Shown: positions 11,845-20,248 of the stretch, in pieces
Numbering within the stretch: the stretch's first letter is position 1
How the letters are laid out: the number at the start of each line of letters is the position of its first letter
NCBI RefSeq assembly: GCF_002116695.1
Contig: NZ_CP020477.1
Location: forward strand, 186,001 to 250,000
From: Acidianus manzaensis
GTDB lineage: Archaea > Thermoproteota > Thermoprotei_A > Sulfolobales > Sulfolobaceae
DNA length: 64,000 nucleotides
Reading direction: 5' to 3'
The notes under the pieces: model-generated
Databases searched by the model: none
Seen by the model: the letters and a program-made list of their open reading frames with translations, nothing else
What the model was told of the DNA's origin: nothing
Program-made: the position numbers and the translations under genes

Positions 11845-12582
11845 TCAACTTTTTTGGGTTATTAATGTTGCTAATTCATTTACTGAAATTTCTGACTTTA
11901 GAAATTCTCCTATTTTCTTGCCGCTAGCCATAGCTACTATTCTATCAGAGACTTCATGAACGTGAAACAGGTTATGTGAAACAAATATTACTGATATCCC
12001 AGTTTTCTTCAATGCTGATATTGTATCCATAACTCTTTGTGTTTCTTTTACTGAAAGATTATTAGTTGGTTCATCTGTTATAAGTAGCCTTTTCTTAAAA
12101 TAATAAGCTCTAGCAAATGCTAAACCTTGCCTTTGTCCTCCTGAAATTTCATCAACTCTAAGATTTAAATTAGGTATTCTTAAGCCTATCTCTTCTAATG
12201 CTTTTTTAGCTTCTTCTTTCATTTTATTCATTTTAAGAAATCCGAATCTTCCGGTAATTTCTCTCCCTAAGAAGAAATTCCTCCTTATATCAATTGTATT
12301 AACTAAACTTAAATCTTGATACATCATTTCTATCCCAAGCTTTTTTGCATCATGTGGAGAATTGAACTCGACTTTTTGTTCGTCTACATAAATTTCCCCT
12401 ATATCTGGTTTATAATACCCTGCTAAAATTCTCATCAGTGTAGACTTCCCAGTCCCATTATCTCCTATTAACCCTATTACTTCAGCTGGATAGATCTCTA
12501 AATCTATACCCCTAACTGCATATAAGCTCCCGAACCATTTATGAATGTTTACCATTCTAACTATTGGTATTTTGTTACTCAA
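11845..12582 (-). CDS. CUT2-type sugar ABC transporter, ATP-binding protein
   Basis: This is a single ABC ATPase domain of 245 aa. Walker A GDNGTGKST is near residue 40, the signature EISGGQRQGLAFARA follows, then Walker B LLITDEPTNNLS and the switch His in VIFVSHN. Bacterial CUT2 ATPases (RbsA, XylG) are double-length, but archaeal xylose/arabinose transporters use a single domain as here. The start is TTG at 12582 with GGTGA 7 bases upstream. It is the last gene of a binding protein - permease - ATPase operon and couples ATP hydrolysis to sugar uptake. Confidence 0.88.
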   Translation of the reverse strand: MSNKIPIVRMVNIHKWFGSLYAVRGIDLEIYPAEVIGLIGDNGTGKSTLMRILAGYYKPDIGEIYVDEQKVEFNSPHDAKKLGIEMMYQDLSLVNTIDIRRNFFLGREITGRFGFLKMNKMKEEAKKALEEIGLRIPNLNLRVDEISGGQRQGLAFARAYYFKKRLLITDEPTNNLSVKETQRVMDTISALKKTGISVIFVSHNLFHVHEVSDRIVAMASGKKIGEFLKSEISVNELATLITQKS

Positions 12583-12592
12583 TTAGTTTCAC

Positions 12593-13591
12593 CTAATCAG
12601 TTTCACCTAATCTTATGTTTTTACTCATCTTTTTAGCATAGTTATGCGCTATTACTACTACTATAATCAAGGCCCCTATTAAGGTTTCATATACATAGGA
12701 AGACACTCCAGCTAATATTAGACCATTTTCTATACTCCATATTATTATTGTTCCTATAATTCCTCCTATCACGCTCCCCTCCCCTCCAAATAATGAGGTA
12801 CCGCCAATTACAGATGCAGCAATAGCATCAAGTTCTAAGTTACCTCCCTGATTTGCTATGACTTGTGAGTATAGTGAGCTTTGCATTATTCCTGCAAAGC
12901 CAGACAAAACTGCAGTCAATATAAAGAGTGAAAGCTTTACGTAATCAACCCTTATTCCCATTCCTTTTGCGGCATCTTTATTTCCTCCAACCGCAAATAT
13001 CCAATTTCCCCATTTGTGTCTCTCCAAAATTAGATAAAATAATACTGCAAATCCAATAAGCCATATTAATTGCGAGTTTATTAATCCTCCTATTGCAATG
13101 TTGCCTACTAAAATCTTAGTTATCGATTCGGGTAATTGAAAAGAATAAGGTTGCCCTCCAGATATTTGAAGCGCTATTCCTAACCATACAAATAATGTTC
13201 CTAAAGTGACTATAAATGAGGGTATTCCAAATTTAATTGTAATAAAGCCGTTTAAGGAACCAATAATAGCTGCAATCATTAAACTTATTATTATTGATGC
13301 GATAACGTTAATTCCATAAGATATCAATGAATAAACTATTAATGGAATTAACGCGAAGGTAGCGGCTACTGAAAGATCAAATTCTCCTGCTATCATTAGT
13401 AACGTAACTCCCAATGTCACTATACCATATATAGGAATAACTGTAAATAATACTATAAGATTACTTAAGCTTAAAAATCTACTATCTAAAAGATCAAATA
13501 ATATCCATAAAATAATTAAAGCAAAAAAAGAAGCAAATTCCTTATTTGATACAATTTTATATAAATACCTTTGATTTTGAGGATTTGCCAC
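12593..13591 (-). CDS. CUT2-type sugar ABC transporter, permease
   Basis: This 332-residue integral membrane protein has about 8-10 hydrophobic segments. It carries the BPD_transp_2 family motifs GxPSFIVTLGTLFVW and the late LDAIAASVIGGTSLFGGEGSVIG, which contacts the ATPase. It resembles RbsC/XylH. The start is GTG at 13591 with a strong AAAGGTGA site upstream. Only 12 bases separate it from the binding-protein gene and 10 from the ATPase gene. It forms the membrane channel of the transporter, probably for a pentose or ribose-like sugar. Confidence 0.88.
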   Translation of the reverse strand: MANPQNQRYLYKIVSNKEFASFFALIILWILFDLLDSRFLSLSNLIVLFTVIPIYGIVTLGVTLLMIAGEFDLSVAATFALIPLIVYSLISYGINVIASIIISLMIAAIIGSLNGFITIKFGIPSFIVTLGTLFVWLGIALQISGGQPYSFQLPESITKILVGNIAIGGLINSQLIWLIGFAVLFYLILERHKWGNWIFAVGGNKDAAKGMGIRVDYVKLSLFILTAVLSGFAGIMQSSLYSQVIANQGGNLELDAIAASVIGGTSLFGGEGSVIGGIIGTIIIWSIENGLILAGVSSYVYETLIGALIIVVVIAHNYAKKMSKNIRLGETD

Positions 13592-13603
13592 TAGATTTCA
13601 CCT

Positions 13604-14632
13604 TTAGTAGAATATACCCTCATTTACTAATGGTTCTACTTTTTGAGCTATTTCTTTAGTTAGGACATAATTACCCGCATTTACATTCCACCCAGTAAAA
13701 TCATATTTTACGACAAATGCTCCTTGAATAACTGGTAAGAAACCTTGTAGGTATGGTTGCTGATCAATCGTTAGTTGAACATATCCATCAAGTATTGCTT
13801 GAAGTACTTGCGGTGTTATATCAAATACAGCTACCGGTATTTGGCCTGGTTTTATTCCTAACTTTGGAAAGGCATCCATTACTACTGCTCCCCCATATCC
13901 GTTACTTATTACAGCTTTAGTATCTGGATTAGCTTCTAAATATGCGGTTATTTGAGACTCTACTTGTGAAAGAGTGAAACTAGATTCTATTATATCCCAT
14001 GTACATCCATATTCTTTAAGAACTTCTGTTTCCCCTTGTATACGCTGTTCAGCCCATACTTCACCAGGACCCTCATTTATTATTACTACATGAGAATTAG
14101 ATGGGAAATATTTGCTGAGCGCTTGAGTCTGTGTGTCTCCTGCTTTAACTAAATTTTGACCAATATAAGATATCGCACCAGTATACTCAAAATCTTGTTG
14201 AGTAGGTGCATCTACATTAACTAATATTACAGGTATTCCTTCTTGCGATGCTTGATGTAGATATGGCTGAACACTTGTGTATATATCAGTTGCAATTAAA
14301 ACATCTGGATGTTGATTAATTGCAGTTTGTAGATTAGAGATTATTTCAGCTACATCAGAAGATCCATTTTGCGGTCTATACATAATACAATCGGCGTTAA
14401 CTAGTTCGCATCCATTATCAAAACCTCTTTCTACAACATTGCCGAATACGTTTGTTGGTCCCCAATGCCCATTGAATATTATTTTAACTCCCTTGCCTAT
14501 TTGAGCGATTGATGGAAGTTTTGCACTAGATGGTGGACGCGTTAATGAATATCCAGCTAATCCCCACCCTACTGCAGCGGCTGCTCCTAATCCAGCTAGA
14601 CCCGCTATGAAATTACGCCTAGTCTTATCCAC
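13604..14632 (-). CDS. Sugar-binding protein of CUT2 transporter, Tat-type signal
   Basis: This periplasmic-binding-protein-like protein (Peripla_BP_4 family, 342 aa) should be exported and tethered at the membrane. Its N-terminus, DKTRRNFIAGLAGLGAAAAVG, has the twin-arginine consensus T-R-R-x-F-I followed by a hydrophobic helix. That indicates Tat export of a folded protein. The mature part includes the hinge motifs GGAVVMDAFPKLG and the late ALxDGYVQLTIDQQPYLQG typical of ribose/xylose binders. The start is GTG at 14632, since an in-frame stop lies just upstream. It opens the ABC operon; the promoter carries an 18-bp palindrome (14683-14700). Confidence 0.85.
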   Translation of the reverse strand: MDKTRRNFIAGLAGLGAAAAVGWGLAGYSLTRPPSSAKLPSIAQIGKGVKIIFNGHWGPTNVFGNVVERGFDNGCELVNADCIMYRPQNGSSDVAEIISNLQTAINQHPDVLIATDIYTSVQPYLHQASQEGIPVILVNVDAPTQQDFEYTGAISYIGQNLVKAGDTQTQALSKYFPSNSHVVIINEGPGEVWAEQRIQGETEVLKEYGCTWDIIESSFTLSQVESQITAYLEANPDTKAVISNGYGGAVVMDAFPKLGIKPGQIPVAVFDITPQVLQAILDGYVQLTIDQQPYLQGFLPVIQGAFVVKYDFTGWNVNAGNYVLTKEIAQKVEPLVNEGIFY

Positions 14633-14682
14633 TATAGCTTATCCCCAATTAGTAATATTAGTGTAATAATTTAAAAGGGGAT

Positions 14683-14700
14683 ACTCATACATGTATGAGT
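14683..14700. promoter_or_regulatory. Perfect 18-bp palindrome between divergent sugar-transport and SDR operons
   Basis: ACTCATACATGTATGAGT is a perfect palindrome. On the minus side it is followed by CCCTTTTAAATT (TATA for the ABC operon). On the plus side it is followed by TTATACTATAAAA (TATA for the SDR operon). It therefore abuts both promoters and is well placed to control both. The core CATACATGTATG differs from the ara box (AACATGTT). Confidence 0.7.
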
Positions 14701-14743
14701 TATACTATAAAATGGTTTCTTGCGAGACAACTAATGAGTAACT

Positions 14744-15505
14744 ATGTTTAACTTTAAGGATAAGGTAATATTAGTAACGGGTTCGTCATCTGGAATAGGG
14801 AGATCTACTGCAGAATTATTTGCTAGGCTTAACGGAAAAGTTATTGGAATAGATTTAAACGATGAATGGGGAAGAGAACTGGAAAATAGCTTAAAAAAAG
14901 AGGGATATGAATTTACTCATTTTAATGGGGATATAAGTAAAATTGAGGATATGAAAAAGATTATTGAATATACAGATAAGAATTATGGAAAATTAGATGT
15001 TTTGGTCAATAATGCAGGTATAGCTGAATGGAAGTATTTTGAAGAGCTTACTATTGAAGATTGCGAAAAAATTATAAGAATAAATTTATTTCCAGCGATA
15101 TTTCTAACTAAACTTGCTTTACCATTACTTAAAAAGTCAAGTAATGCTAGTGTAGTTAATGTTTCTTCAGTAACAGCAGAGAGAGGCGAGGATAATCTGC
15201 TGTGTTACGCTGCAAGTAAAGGTGGTATTAATGCAATAACTATTTCTCTAGCAAGAGTTTTAGCAAAATATAATATAAGAGTTAATGCAGTTATTCCTGG
15301 TCCTATAGACACTCCAATAAATTGGGTTAGGATCAAAGGTCCGGATAAGGAAAAATGGAATGAATGGATAAAACAAGTTGTATTACTTGGAAGATGGGGC
15401 AAACCTGAAGAAGTTGCTACAGTTATAGCATTTTTAGCGTCTGATTTAGCAACCTTTATAACAGGATCGCTTGCAGCTGTAGATGGAGGTTATCTAATTA
15501 GGTGA
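14744..15505 (+). CDS. Short-chain dehydrogenase/reductase
   Basis: This 253-residue classical SDR has the cofactor motif TGSSSGIGRS (residues 12-21), NNAG (89-92), catalytic Ser141/142 and the Y155-x3-K159 pair. After GKVIGIDLND the residue pattern suggests NAD(H) preference. It ends in the family SDLATFITGSLAAVDGGY. It overlaps the CoA-transferase gene by 4 bases and is divergent from the sugar transporter, so it may oxidise a sugar or sugar-derived alcohol. It could also act as a 3-hydroxyacyl-CoA dehydrogenase, given the CoA transferase and MaoC neighbours. Confidence 0.83.
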   Translation: MFNFKDKVILVTGSSSGIGRSTAELFARLNGKVIGIDLNDEWGRELENSLKKEGYEFTHFNGDISKIEDMKKIIEYTDKNYGKLDVLVNNAGIAEWKYFEELTIEDCEKIIRINLFPAIFLTKLALPLLKKSSNASVVNVSSVTAERGEDNLLCYAASKGGINAITISLARVLAKYNIRVNAVIPGPIDTPINWVRIKGPDKEKWNEWIKQVVLLGRWGKPEEVATVIAFLASDLATFITGSLAAVDGGYLIR

Positions 15506-16683
15506 TATTATTGCCGGAGGCTTTAGAAGGAATAAGAGTATTAGAATTAGGAATATACCTTAATGGACCTTATGCTGGAAGATTACTAGCTGAACTAGGC
15601 GCTGAAGTCATTAAAATAGAACCTCCATGGGGAGACCCAATGAGAAAATCACCACCATTTATTAATAATGATAGTCTTCATTCAATTTATTACAATGTAA
15701 ATAAAAAATTTATAACATTAAATTTAAAGTCAGAAAAGGGGAGAGAATTATTTCTTGAACTTACAAAGAAAAGCGATATAATAATTACCAATTTTAGACC
15801 TGGCGTTCTAGATAAATTAAAAATAAATTACGAAGAATTAAAAAAAGCTAATCATAAAATAATTTTAGCTTCATCAACTGGATATGGATATAATAGTCCA
15901 TACAGAGATTTACCTGCATTTGATCCAATAATTCAAGCACTTAGTGGTATGATGGATTCAAATGGTTATCCAGATAGACCTACAAGGGCCGGAATGGGAC
16001 TATTAGACTTTGTAACCGCTGCATATACAGTTATAGCTATATTGGCTGCATTGATATATAGAGAAAAAACTGGAAAAGGTCAATTCATAGATATGAGTAT
16101 GTACGACGTTTCTTTGACTCTTTCTATGCAATCATTAATTTATCTATTCCTGGGACATCATCCAAGAGTGGGACCAACAAGCTTAGTATTTTCACCAGAA
16201 TATTTATATGAGGCTAGAGATGGCTACGTTTATGTGATTTTGCCTACTGATGAAAGCTGGACTAACTTTATCAAAAGAGTAGGAAAAGAAAATTTACTTA
16301 ATGATCCTAGATTCAAAACAGTAGAAAATAGAATTTCTCATAGAGAGGAGGTAAAGAAAATAGTTCAAGATATTTTCAGAAATATGACGAAAGATGAGAT
16401 TGTAAAACTTGTAGTAGATTGTGGTGGTGCAGCAGCACCAGTAAGAGAGCTAAAAGAGCAATTTGATGACCCTCATGTAAAAGTAAGAGATATGTTCGTA
16501 GAGTTTCTTATTGATACCAATAAACTTCAAGTTCCAGGATCTTCATTTAAAATGAGCGAAACACCAGGAACAATTAAATGGCCTGGATTATTACCCGGAT
16601 ATCATAACGAAGAAATATATGGGAAATTACTCGGTTTAACTAGAGAAGAAATAGAGAAATTAAAAAATGAGGGAGTAATTTGA
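15502..16683 (+). CDS. Family III CoA transferase (CaiB/BaiF)
   Basis: This 393-residue CoA transferase moves CoA between carboxylic acids through a mixed anhydride. The catalytic aspartate is D169 in GMGLLDFVTAAY, and the N-terminus has the family sequence GIRVLELGIYLNGPYAGRLLAELGAEVIKIEPP. It starts with GTG overlapping the SDR stop codon (an alternative is TTG at 15511) and ends overlapping the MaoC start. The trio SDR - CoA transferase - MaoC suggests activation and processing of a hydroxy-acid, perhaps a product of the imported compound. Confidence 0.87.
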   Translation: MILLPEALEGIRVLELGIYLNGPYAGRLLAELGAEVIKIEPPWGDPMRKSPPFINNDSLHSIYYNVNKKFITLNLKSEKGRELFLELTKKSDIIITNFRPGVLDKLKINYEELKKANHKIILASSTGYGYNSPYRDLPAFDPIIQALSGMMDSNGYPDRPTRAGMGLLDFVTAAYTVIAILAALIYREKTGKGQFIDMSMYDVSLTLSMQSLIYLFLGHHPRVGPTSLVFSPEYLYEARDGYVYVILPTDESWTNFIKRVGKENLLNDPRFKTVENRISHREEVKKIVQDIFRNMTKDEIVKLVVDCGGAAAPVRELKEQFDDPHVKVRDMFVEFLIDTNKLQVPGSSFKMSETPGTIKWPGLLPGYHNEEIYGKLLGLTREEIEKLKNEGVI

Positions 16684-17111
16684 CCATTGAGGTAACTAAG
16701 ATAGGATATAAGTTCATAACTAAACGGAGAACAATTACCGAGGCAGATATAATATTATTTGCAGGACTTACTGGTGATATGCATCCAGCACATTTAGATG
16801 AAATTTACTCAAAATCCTCAATATTTGGGAAAAGAGTCTCACATGGCTTTCTAACTCTTTCACTTTTACAAGGTTTACTAGCCCAACATGAGATTATTAA
16901 TAATATAGTAGCCTTATTAGGTGTAAATAATGTGAAATTCAAATCTCCAGTATTTATAGGAGATACTATTTGGTCCGAATGTGAAATAGTAGATAGTAGA
17001 GAGAGCAAAGGTAAATCAGGAAATTATGTTGTAAACATACATTGTGTTGGGAAAAAGCAGGATAATACAGAAATTTTAGAGTATGATATAATAGAACTTA
17101 TGAAGCTGTGA
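16680..17111 (+). CDS. MaoC-like dehydratase / enoyl-CoA hydratase
   Basis: This 143-residue single hotdog domain of the MaoC type adds or removes water from enoyl/3-hydroxyacyl thioesters. The catalytic Asp-His pair is in the motif LFAGLTGDMHPAHLDE, and GKRVSHGFLTLSLLQG is the second family signature. It starts with TTG overlapping the CoA-transferase stop. It completes a likely three-step CoA-ester pathway with its two upstream neighbours. A paralogue lies at 26433. Confidence 0.85.
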   Translation: MTIEVTKIGYKFITKRRTITEADIILFAGLTGDMHPAHLDEIYSKSSIFGKRVSHGFLTLSLLQGLLAQHEIINNIVALLGVNNVKFKSPVFIGDTIWSECEIVDSRESKGKSGNYVVNIHCVGKKQDNTEILEYDIIELMKL

Positions 17112-17138
17112 ATTTTTTATTATTCTTCTTTTCTTCTA
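17112..17138 (+). terminator. T-rich terminator after MaoC operon
   Basis: A pyrimidine tract with many T bases follows immediately after the MaoC stop codon. The rest of the 17112-17578 spacer holds an inverted repeat (AAAGTTT at 17361-17367 and AAACTTT at 17373-17379) and a lone IS end (17458-17481), but no gene that I can support. Confidence 0.4.
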
Positions 17139-17457
17139 AGTGTATAATGAATGACCTTTATCTTTTTTATATAGCAGTATAATTTATAGCGTTATTATGG
17201 AGTTAATACTTTTTACAAAATTTATAAAAGAAATATATTCTCTTTGGATATAATGTTGTTATGAACGATATTAAAGCTATGTTGATTTCACTGATATTTT
17301 CAACGTTTAATTATTGCAGGGCAAAAATATTTATGCTTTTTAATAGATGATATTGTTAAGAAAGTTTCACGAAAACTTTATTGTAGATTTTTATCCATTT
17401 TGGGCTTTTAAGAATAACCATGGCATGTCTTCAATTCCAAGCAGAAAGTTTTTGAGG

Positions 17458-17481
17458 GTGTTGGAGTGCAGCCATGAAAAT
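17458..17481 (+). repeat. Solitary copy of the IS1-like terminal repeat
   Basis: These 24 bases (starting GTGTTGGAGTGCAGCC) are identical to the outer part of the terminal inverted repeat at 20103-20142. No matching partner or transposase fragment is nearby, so this is a solo end left by a deleted or decayed copy of the element. Confidence 0.7.
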
Positions 17482-17578
17482 AATTATATTAAAAGTAAAC
17501 CCGAAGCATAAAGTAGTACTGCTTTTATCTTAGATCTATGTAATAGGATTAGGAAAAAAGAATTTTTAATGCTTTCAG

Positions 17579-19015
17579 TTACCATCCCTCATAAACTGTC
17601 TTTTCTTTAAGGTAGAATTCTAATGCTTCTTCTCCCATTTCTTTCCATGTAGTAGCACCAGAATTCTTAAATCCACCGAAAGGTGCTTGAAGTTCTAATC
17701 CTACAGTTGGTTTATTAACTTTTATTACTCCAGCCTCAACTCTAGCTAAAAATTCATTTATTGCTTTAATATCAGTTGATACTATACCTGCAGTATGACC
17801 ATAGTCTACAGCGTTAACTAATCTTATTGCCTCATCTAGATCCTTAGCCTCAGTTACACTTAATATGGGCCCAAATATTTCTTCTTTGAACAGTCTTATT
17901 TCCGATGTAACTCCTTCAAATATAGTAGGCTCTAGGAAATATCCTTTACGACTTATAGTATTTCCACCATAAATTAATTTAGCCCCTGCATTTTTCCCAT
18001 ATTCTATATATTCTAAATCTTTCTTAAACTGAAATTCATCCACTACCGGACCCATATCAACATCTTCAGTACCTAGTCCAACTCTCCACTTCTTAACTCT
18101 CTCTAAAAGTCTTTGCTTAAACTGACTATAGATATCCTTATGGACTATCAACCTACTCGTCGCCGTACAAGATTGTCCTGTTAATCCAAAAGCTCCCCTT
18201 ACTGCTAGTTCTGCAGCTAGTGTTAAATCAGCGCTCTTATCAATATAAAGTGCATTCTTTCCACCTAATTCTAATTGTATTCTGGTCATTCTCTTTTTAG
18301 ATCCTACCAGCCTATAAATTCTTTGTCCAACCTCTGTAGATCCAGTAAACGAAACAGCAGCCACACTATCGTCTGTTACTATAGTATCACCGACTTCGCT
18401 TCCCTTCCCTACTACTAGATTCACTACACCTTCCGGTAAACCAGCTTTGCTTAACACTTCAACTAATTTAGCTACTAATAATGGTGTTTTTGTTGCAGGT
18501 TTTAATAGTACAGTATTACCCGCAGTTAATGCTGGGGCTAATTTCCAGACAAGTATTGAAAGTGGGAAGTTCCATGGGGTAATTAACGCTACTACACCTA
18601 AAGGTTCTTTCAAAGTAAATATTCTTGTATTAGGATCAGCTGAAGGCAAGGTTTTTCCAGAGATCTTAAAGGCTAAAGCCCCATAGAATTTAAGTAGATT
18701 ATAGCTTCTCATTACTTCAAATATGCTATCTTTAAGTGTCTTACCCTCTTCAAGAGTCATCAATAGCGCAAATTCTTGAGCCTCTTGTTCCATCAATTCT
18801 CCAGCCTTAAGTAAAATAGAACCTCTCTTTGGTGCGGGAGTTTTGGCCCATTCTTCAAACTTTGCCACAGCTCTATTTATGGCCTCTTTAACGTTGTCCT
18901 TAGTGTACAATTTGATTTTAGCTAATACATGATCCTTATCTGCAGGATTTATGTCAAGGTATTCCTCTCCATTACCCTTAATCCACTTATCCGCCAACTC
19001 CTGATATGATTTCAT
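17579..19015 (-). CDS. Aldehyde dehydrogenase (2,5-dioxopentanoate / semialdehyde type)
   Basis: This is a 478-residue NAD(P)-dependent aldehyde dehydrogenase. Catalytic Cys283 lies in GQSCTATSR, the general base Glu249 in ELGGK, and the cofactor motif FTGSTEVG is at 223-230. In Sulfolobus the homologue next to 2-keto-3-deoxy-arabinonate dehydratase oxidises 2,5-dioxopentanoate to 2-oxoglutarate, the last step of oxidative pentose degradation. The same divergent pairing here (gene at 19102) supports that role. An AACATGTT ara-box-like site lies in the shared promoter region. Other semialdehydes remain possible substrates. Confidence 0.85.
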   Translation of the reverse strand: MKSYQELADKWIKGNGEEYLDINPADKDHVLAKIKLYTKDNVKEAINRAVAKFEEWAKTPAPKRGSILLKAGELMEQEAQEFALLMTLEEGKTLKDSIFEVMRSYNLLKFYGALAFKISGKTLPSADPNTRIFTLKEPLGVVALITPWNFPLSILVWKLAPALTAGNTVLLKPATKTPLLVAKLVEVLSKAGLPEGVVNLVVGKGSEVGDTIVTDDSVAAVSFTGSTEVGQRIYRLVGSKKRMTRIQLELGGKNALYIDKSADLTLAAELAVRGAFGLTGQSCTATSRLIVHKDIYSQFKQRLLERVKKWRVGLGTEDVDMGPVVDEFQFKKDLEYIEYGKNAGAKLIYGGNTISRKGYFLEPTIFEGVTSEIRLFKEEIFGPILSVTEAKDLDEAIRLVNAVDYGHTAGIVSTDIKAINEFLARVEAGVIKVNKPTVGLELQAPFGGFKNSGATTWKEMGEEALEFYLKEKTVYEGW

Positions 19016-19056
19016 AATTACTATCTTGTTCTGACTGTTTTTTATTTTGATATACT

Positions 19057-19077
19057 AACATGTTTGCTAACAAGTTT
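19057..19077. promoter_or_regulatory. Ara-box-like site in divergent pentose-gene promoter
   Basis: AACATGTT (19057-19064) is followed by AACAAGTT (19069-19076). The first is identical to the ara box reported for pentose-inducible Sulfolobus promoters. The second overlaps the start of the TATA-like GTTTATTAAATG of the plus-strand gene. The core resembles the boxes of the aromatic cluster at 29-41 kb. Confidence 0.55.
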
Positions 19078-19101
19078 ATTAAATGTTAAGAGGATTTTAT
19101 C

Positions 19102-19992
19102 ATGATGAAAATATTTAGAGTTGTAAAAAGAGGTTACTACATAAGTTATGCAATATTAGAAAATAATATTGTAATAAGACTAGACGAAGATCCAGTGAGA
19201 GCGTTAATTAGATACTCAGAAAACAAGGAAGTATTAGGAGATAAGGTTGTTGGATTAGATTATGAACTGTTACTGAAGAACTTTCAAGTAAATGACGTTA
19301 AGATCACTAAACCAATAGATCCCTTAGAAGTGTGGGGATCTGGAATATCATATGAAATGGCTAGGGAAAGATATTCTGAAGAGAACGTGGCTAAAATATT
19401 AGGTAAGACAATATATGACACTGTTTATGATGCAGTAAGGCCAGAAATATTCTTCAAAGCAACACCAAATAGATGTGTTGGTCATGGCGAAGCCATAGCT
19501 GTGAGAAGTGACTCTGAATGGACCTTACCGGAGCCTGAATTGGCAGTAGTTATAGATTCTAATGGAAAGATTTTAGGTTATACTATAATGGATGATGTTT
19601 CAGCTAGGGATCTAGAAGCTGAAAATCCACTTTATTTACCTCAGTCTAAGATATATGCTGGTTGCTGCGCTTTTGGACCCTTCATAGTTACACCAGATGA
19701 GGTAAAGAATCCATATAATTTAGATATAAAGTTGAGAATTCTAAGAGAAGGTAAGGTATTCTATGAGGGTAGTGTTAATACTAGCAAAATGAGAAGGAAG
19801 ATTGAGGAACAGATAGAGTATATTATCAGGGATAATCCAATACCAGATGGAACTATTTTGACTACTGGAACTGCTATAGTTCCTGGAAGAGATAAAGGAC
19901 TTAAGCATAGAGACGTAGTAGAGATAAGTATAAGTAGTTTAGGAACGCTAATAACACCAGTTATAAAACATGAAAAAGAAGATAAAATATAA
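19102..19992 (+). CDS. kdaD: 2-keto-3-deoxy-D-arabinonate dehydratase
   Basis: This fumarylacetoacetate-hydrolase-superfamily enzyme (296 aa) dehydrates 2-keto-3-deoxy-D-arabinonate to 2,5-dioxopentanoate in the archaeal pentose pathway. The sequence closely matches the characterised S. solfataricus enzyme as I recall it, for example in WGSGISYEMARERYSEENVA and DDVSARDLEAENPLYLPQS. Metal-binding acidic residues lie in PEPELAVV and DDVSARD. Starts at 19102 or 19105 are both possible; the second fits the known protein. It is divergent from the aldehyde dehydrogenase for the next step. Confidence 0.9.
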   Translation: MMKIFRVVKRGYYISYAILENNIVIRLDEDPVRALIRYSENKEVLGDKVVGLDYELLLKNFQVNDVKITKPIDPLEVWGSGISYEMARERYSEENVAKILGKTIYDTVYDAVRPEIFFKATPNRCVGHGEAIAVRSDSEWTLPEPELAVVIDSNGKILGYTIMDDVSARDLEAENPLYLPQSKIYAGCCAFGPFIVTPDEVKNPYNLDIKLRILREGKVFYEGSVNTSKMRRKIEEQIEYIIRDNPIPDGTILTTGTAIVPGRDKGLKHRDVVEISISSLGTLITPVIKHEKEDKI

Positions 19993-20102
19993 TTTTAAGC
20001 AAATTTTATTTTTATAGAAATATCAATAATTAAAGTGAAGAAAAATAAAAACATAGAAAGGAAGATAAGGTTTTTATATAAGAATCTAATTAAAGTATTG
20101 TG

Positions 20103-20142
20103 AGTGTTGGAGTGCAGCCATGAAAATTAGTATGTAATACGA
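20103..20142 (+). repeat. Left terminal inverted repeat of IS1-like element
   Basis: This is the 40-base left end. Its reverse complement appears at 21199-21238 with one difference, at position 20131 (T here; the matching base would be C). It begins AGTGTTGGAGTGCAGCCATG. Confidence 0.88.
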
Positions 20143-20248
20143 GAAAAATGAAAACTTAATAAAGTTGTATATACAAAAATCCCGACATAAAACCCTAGCT
20201 AAAAACACTTGTGCTAGGTTACCATGAGACGAATAGTGGCCAATCACA

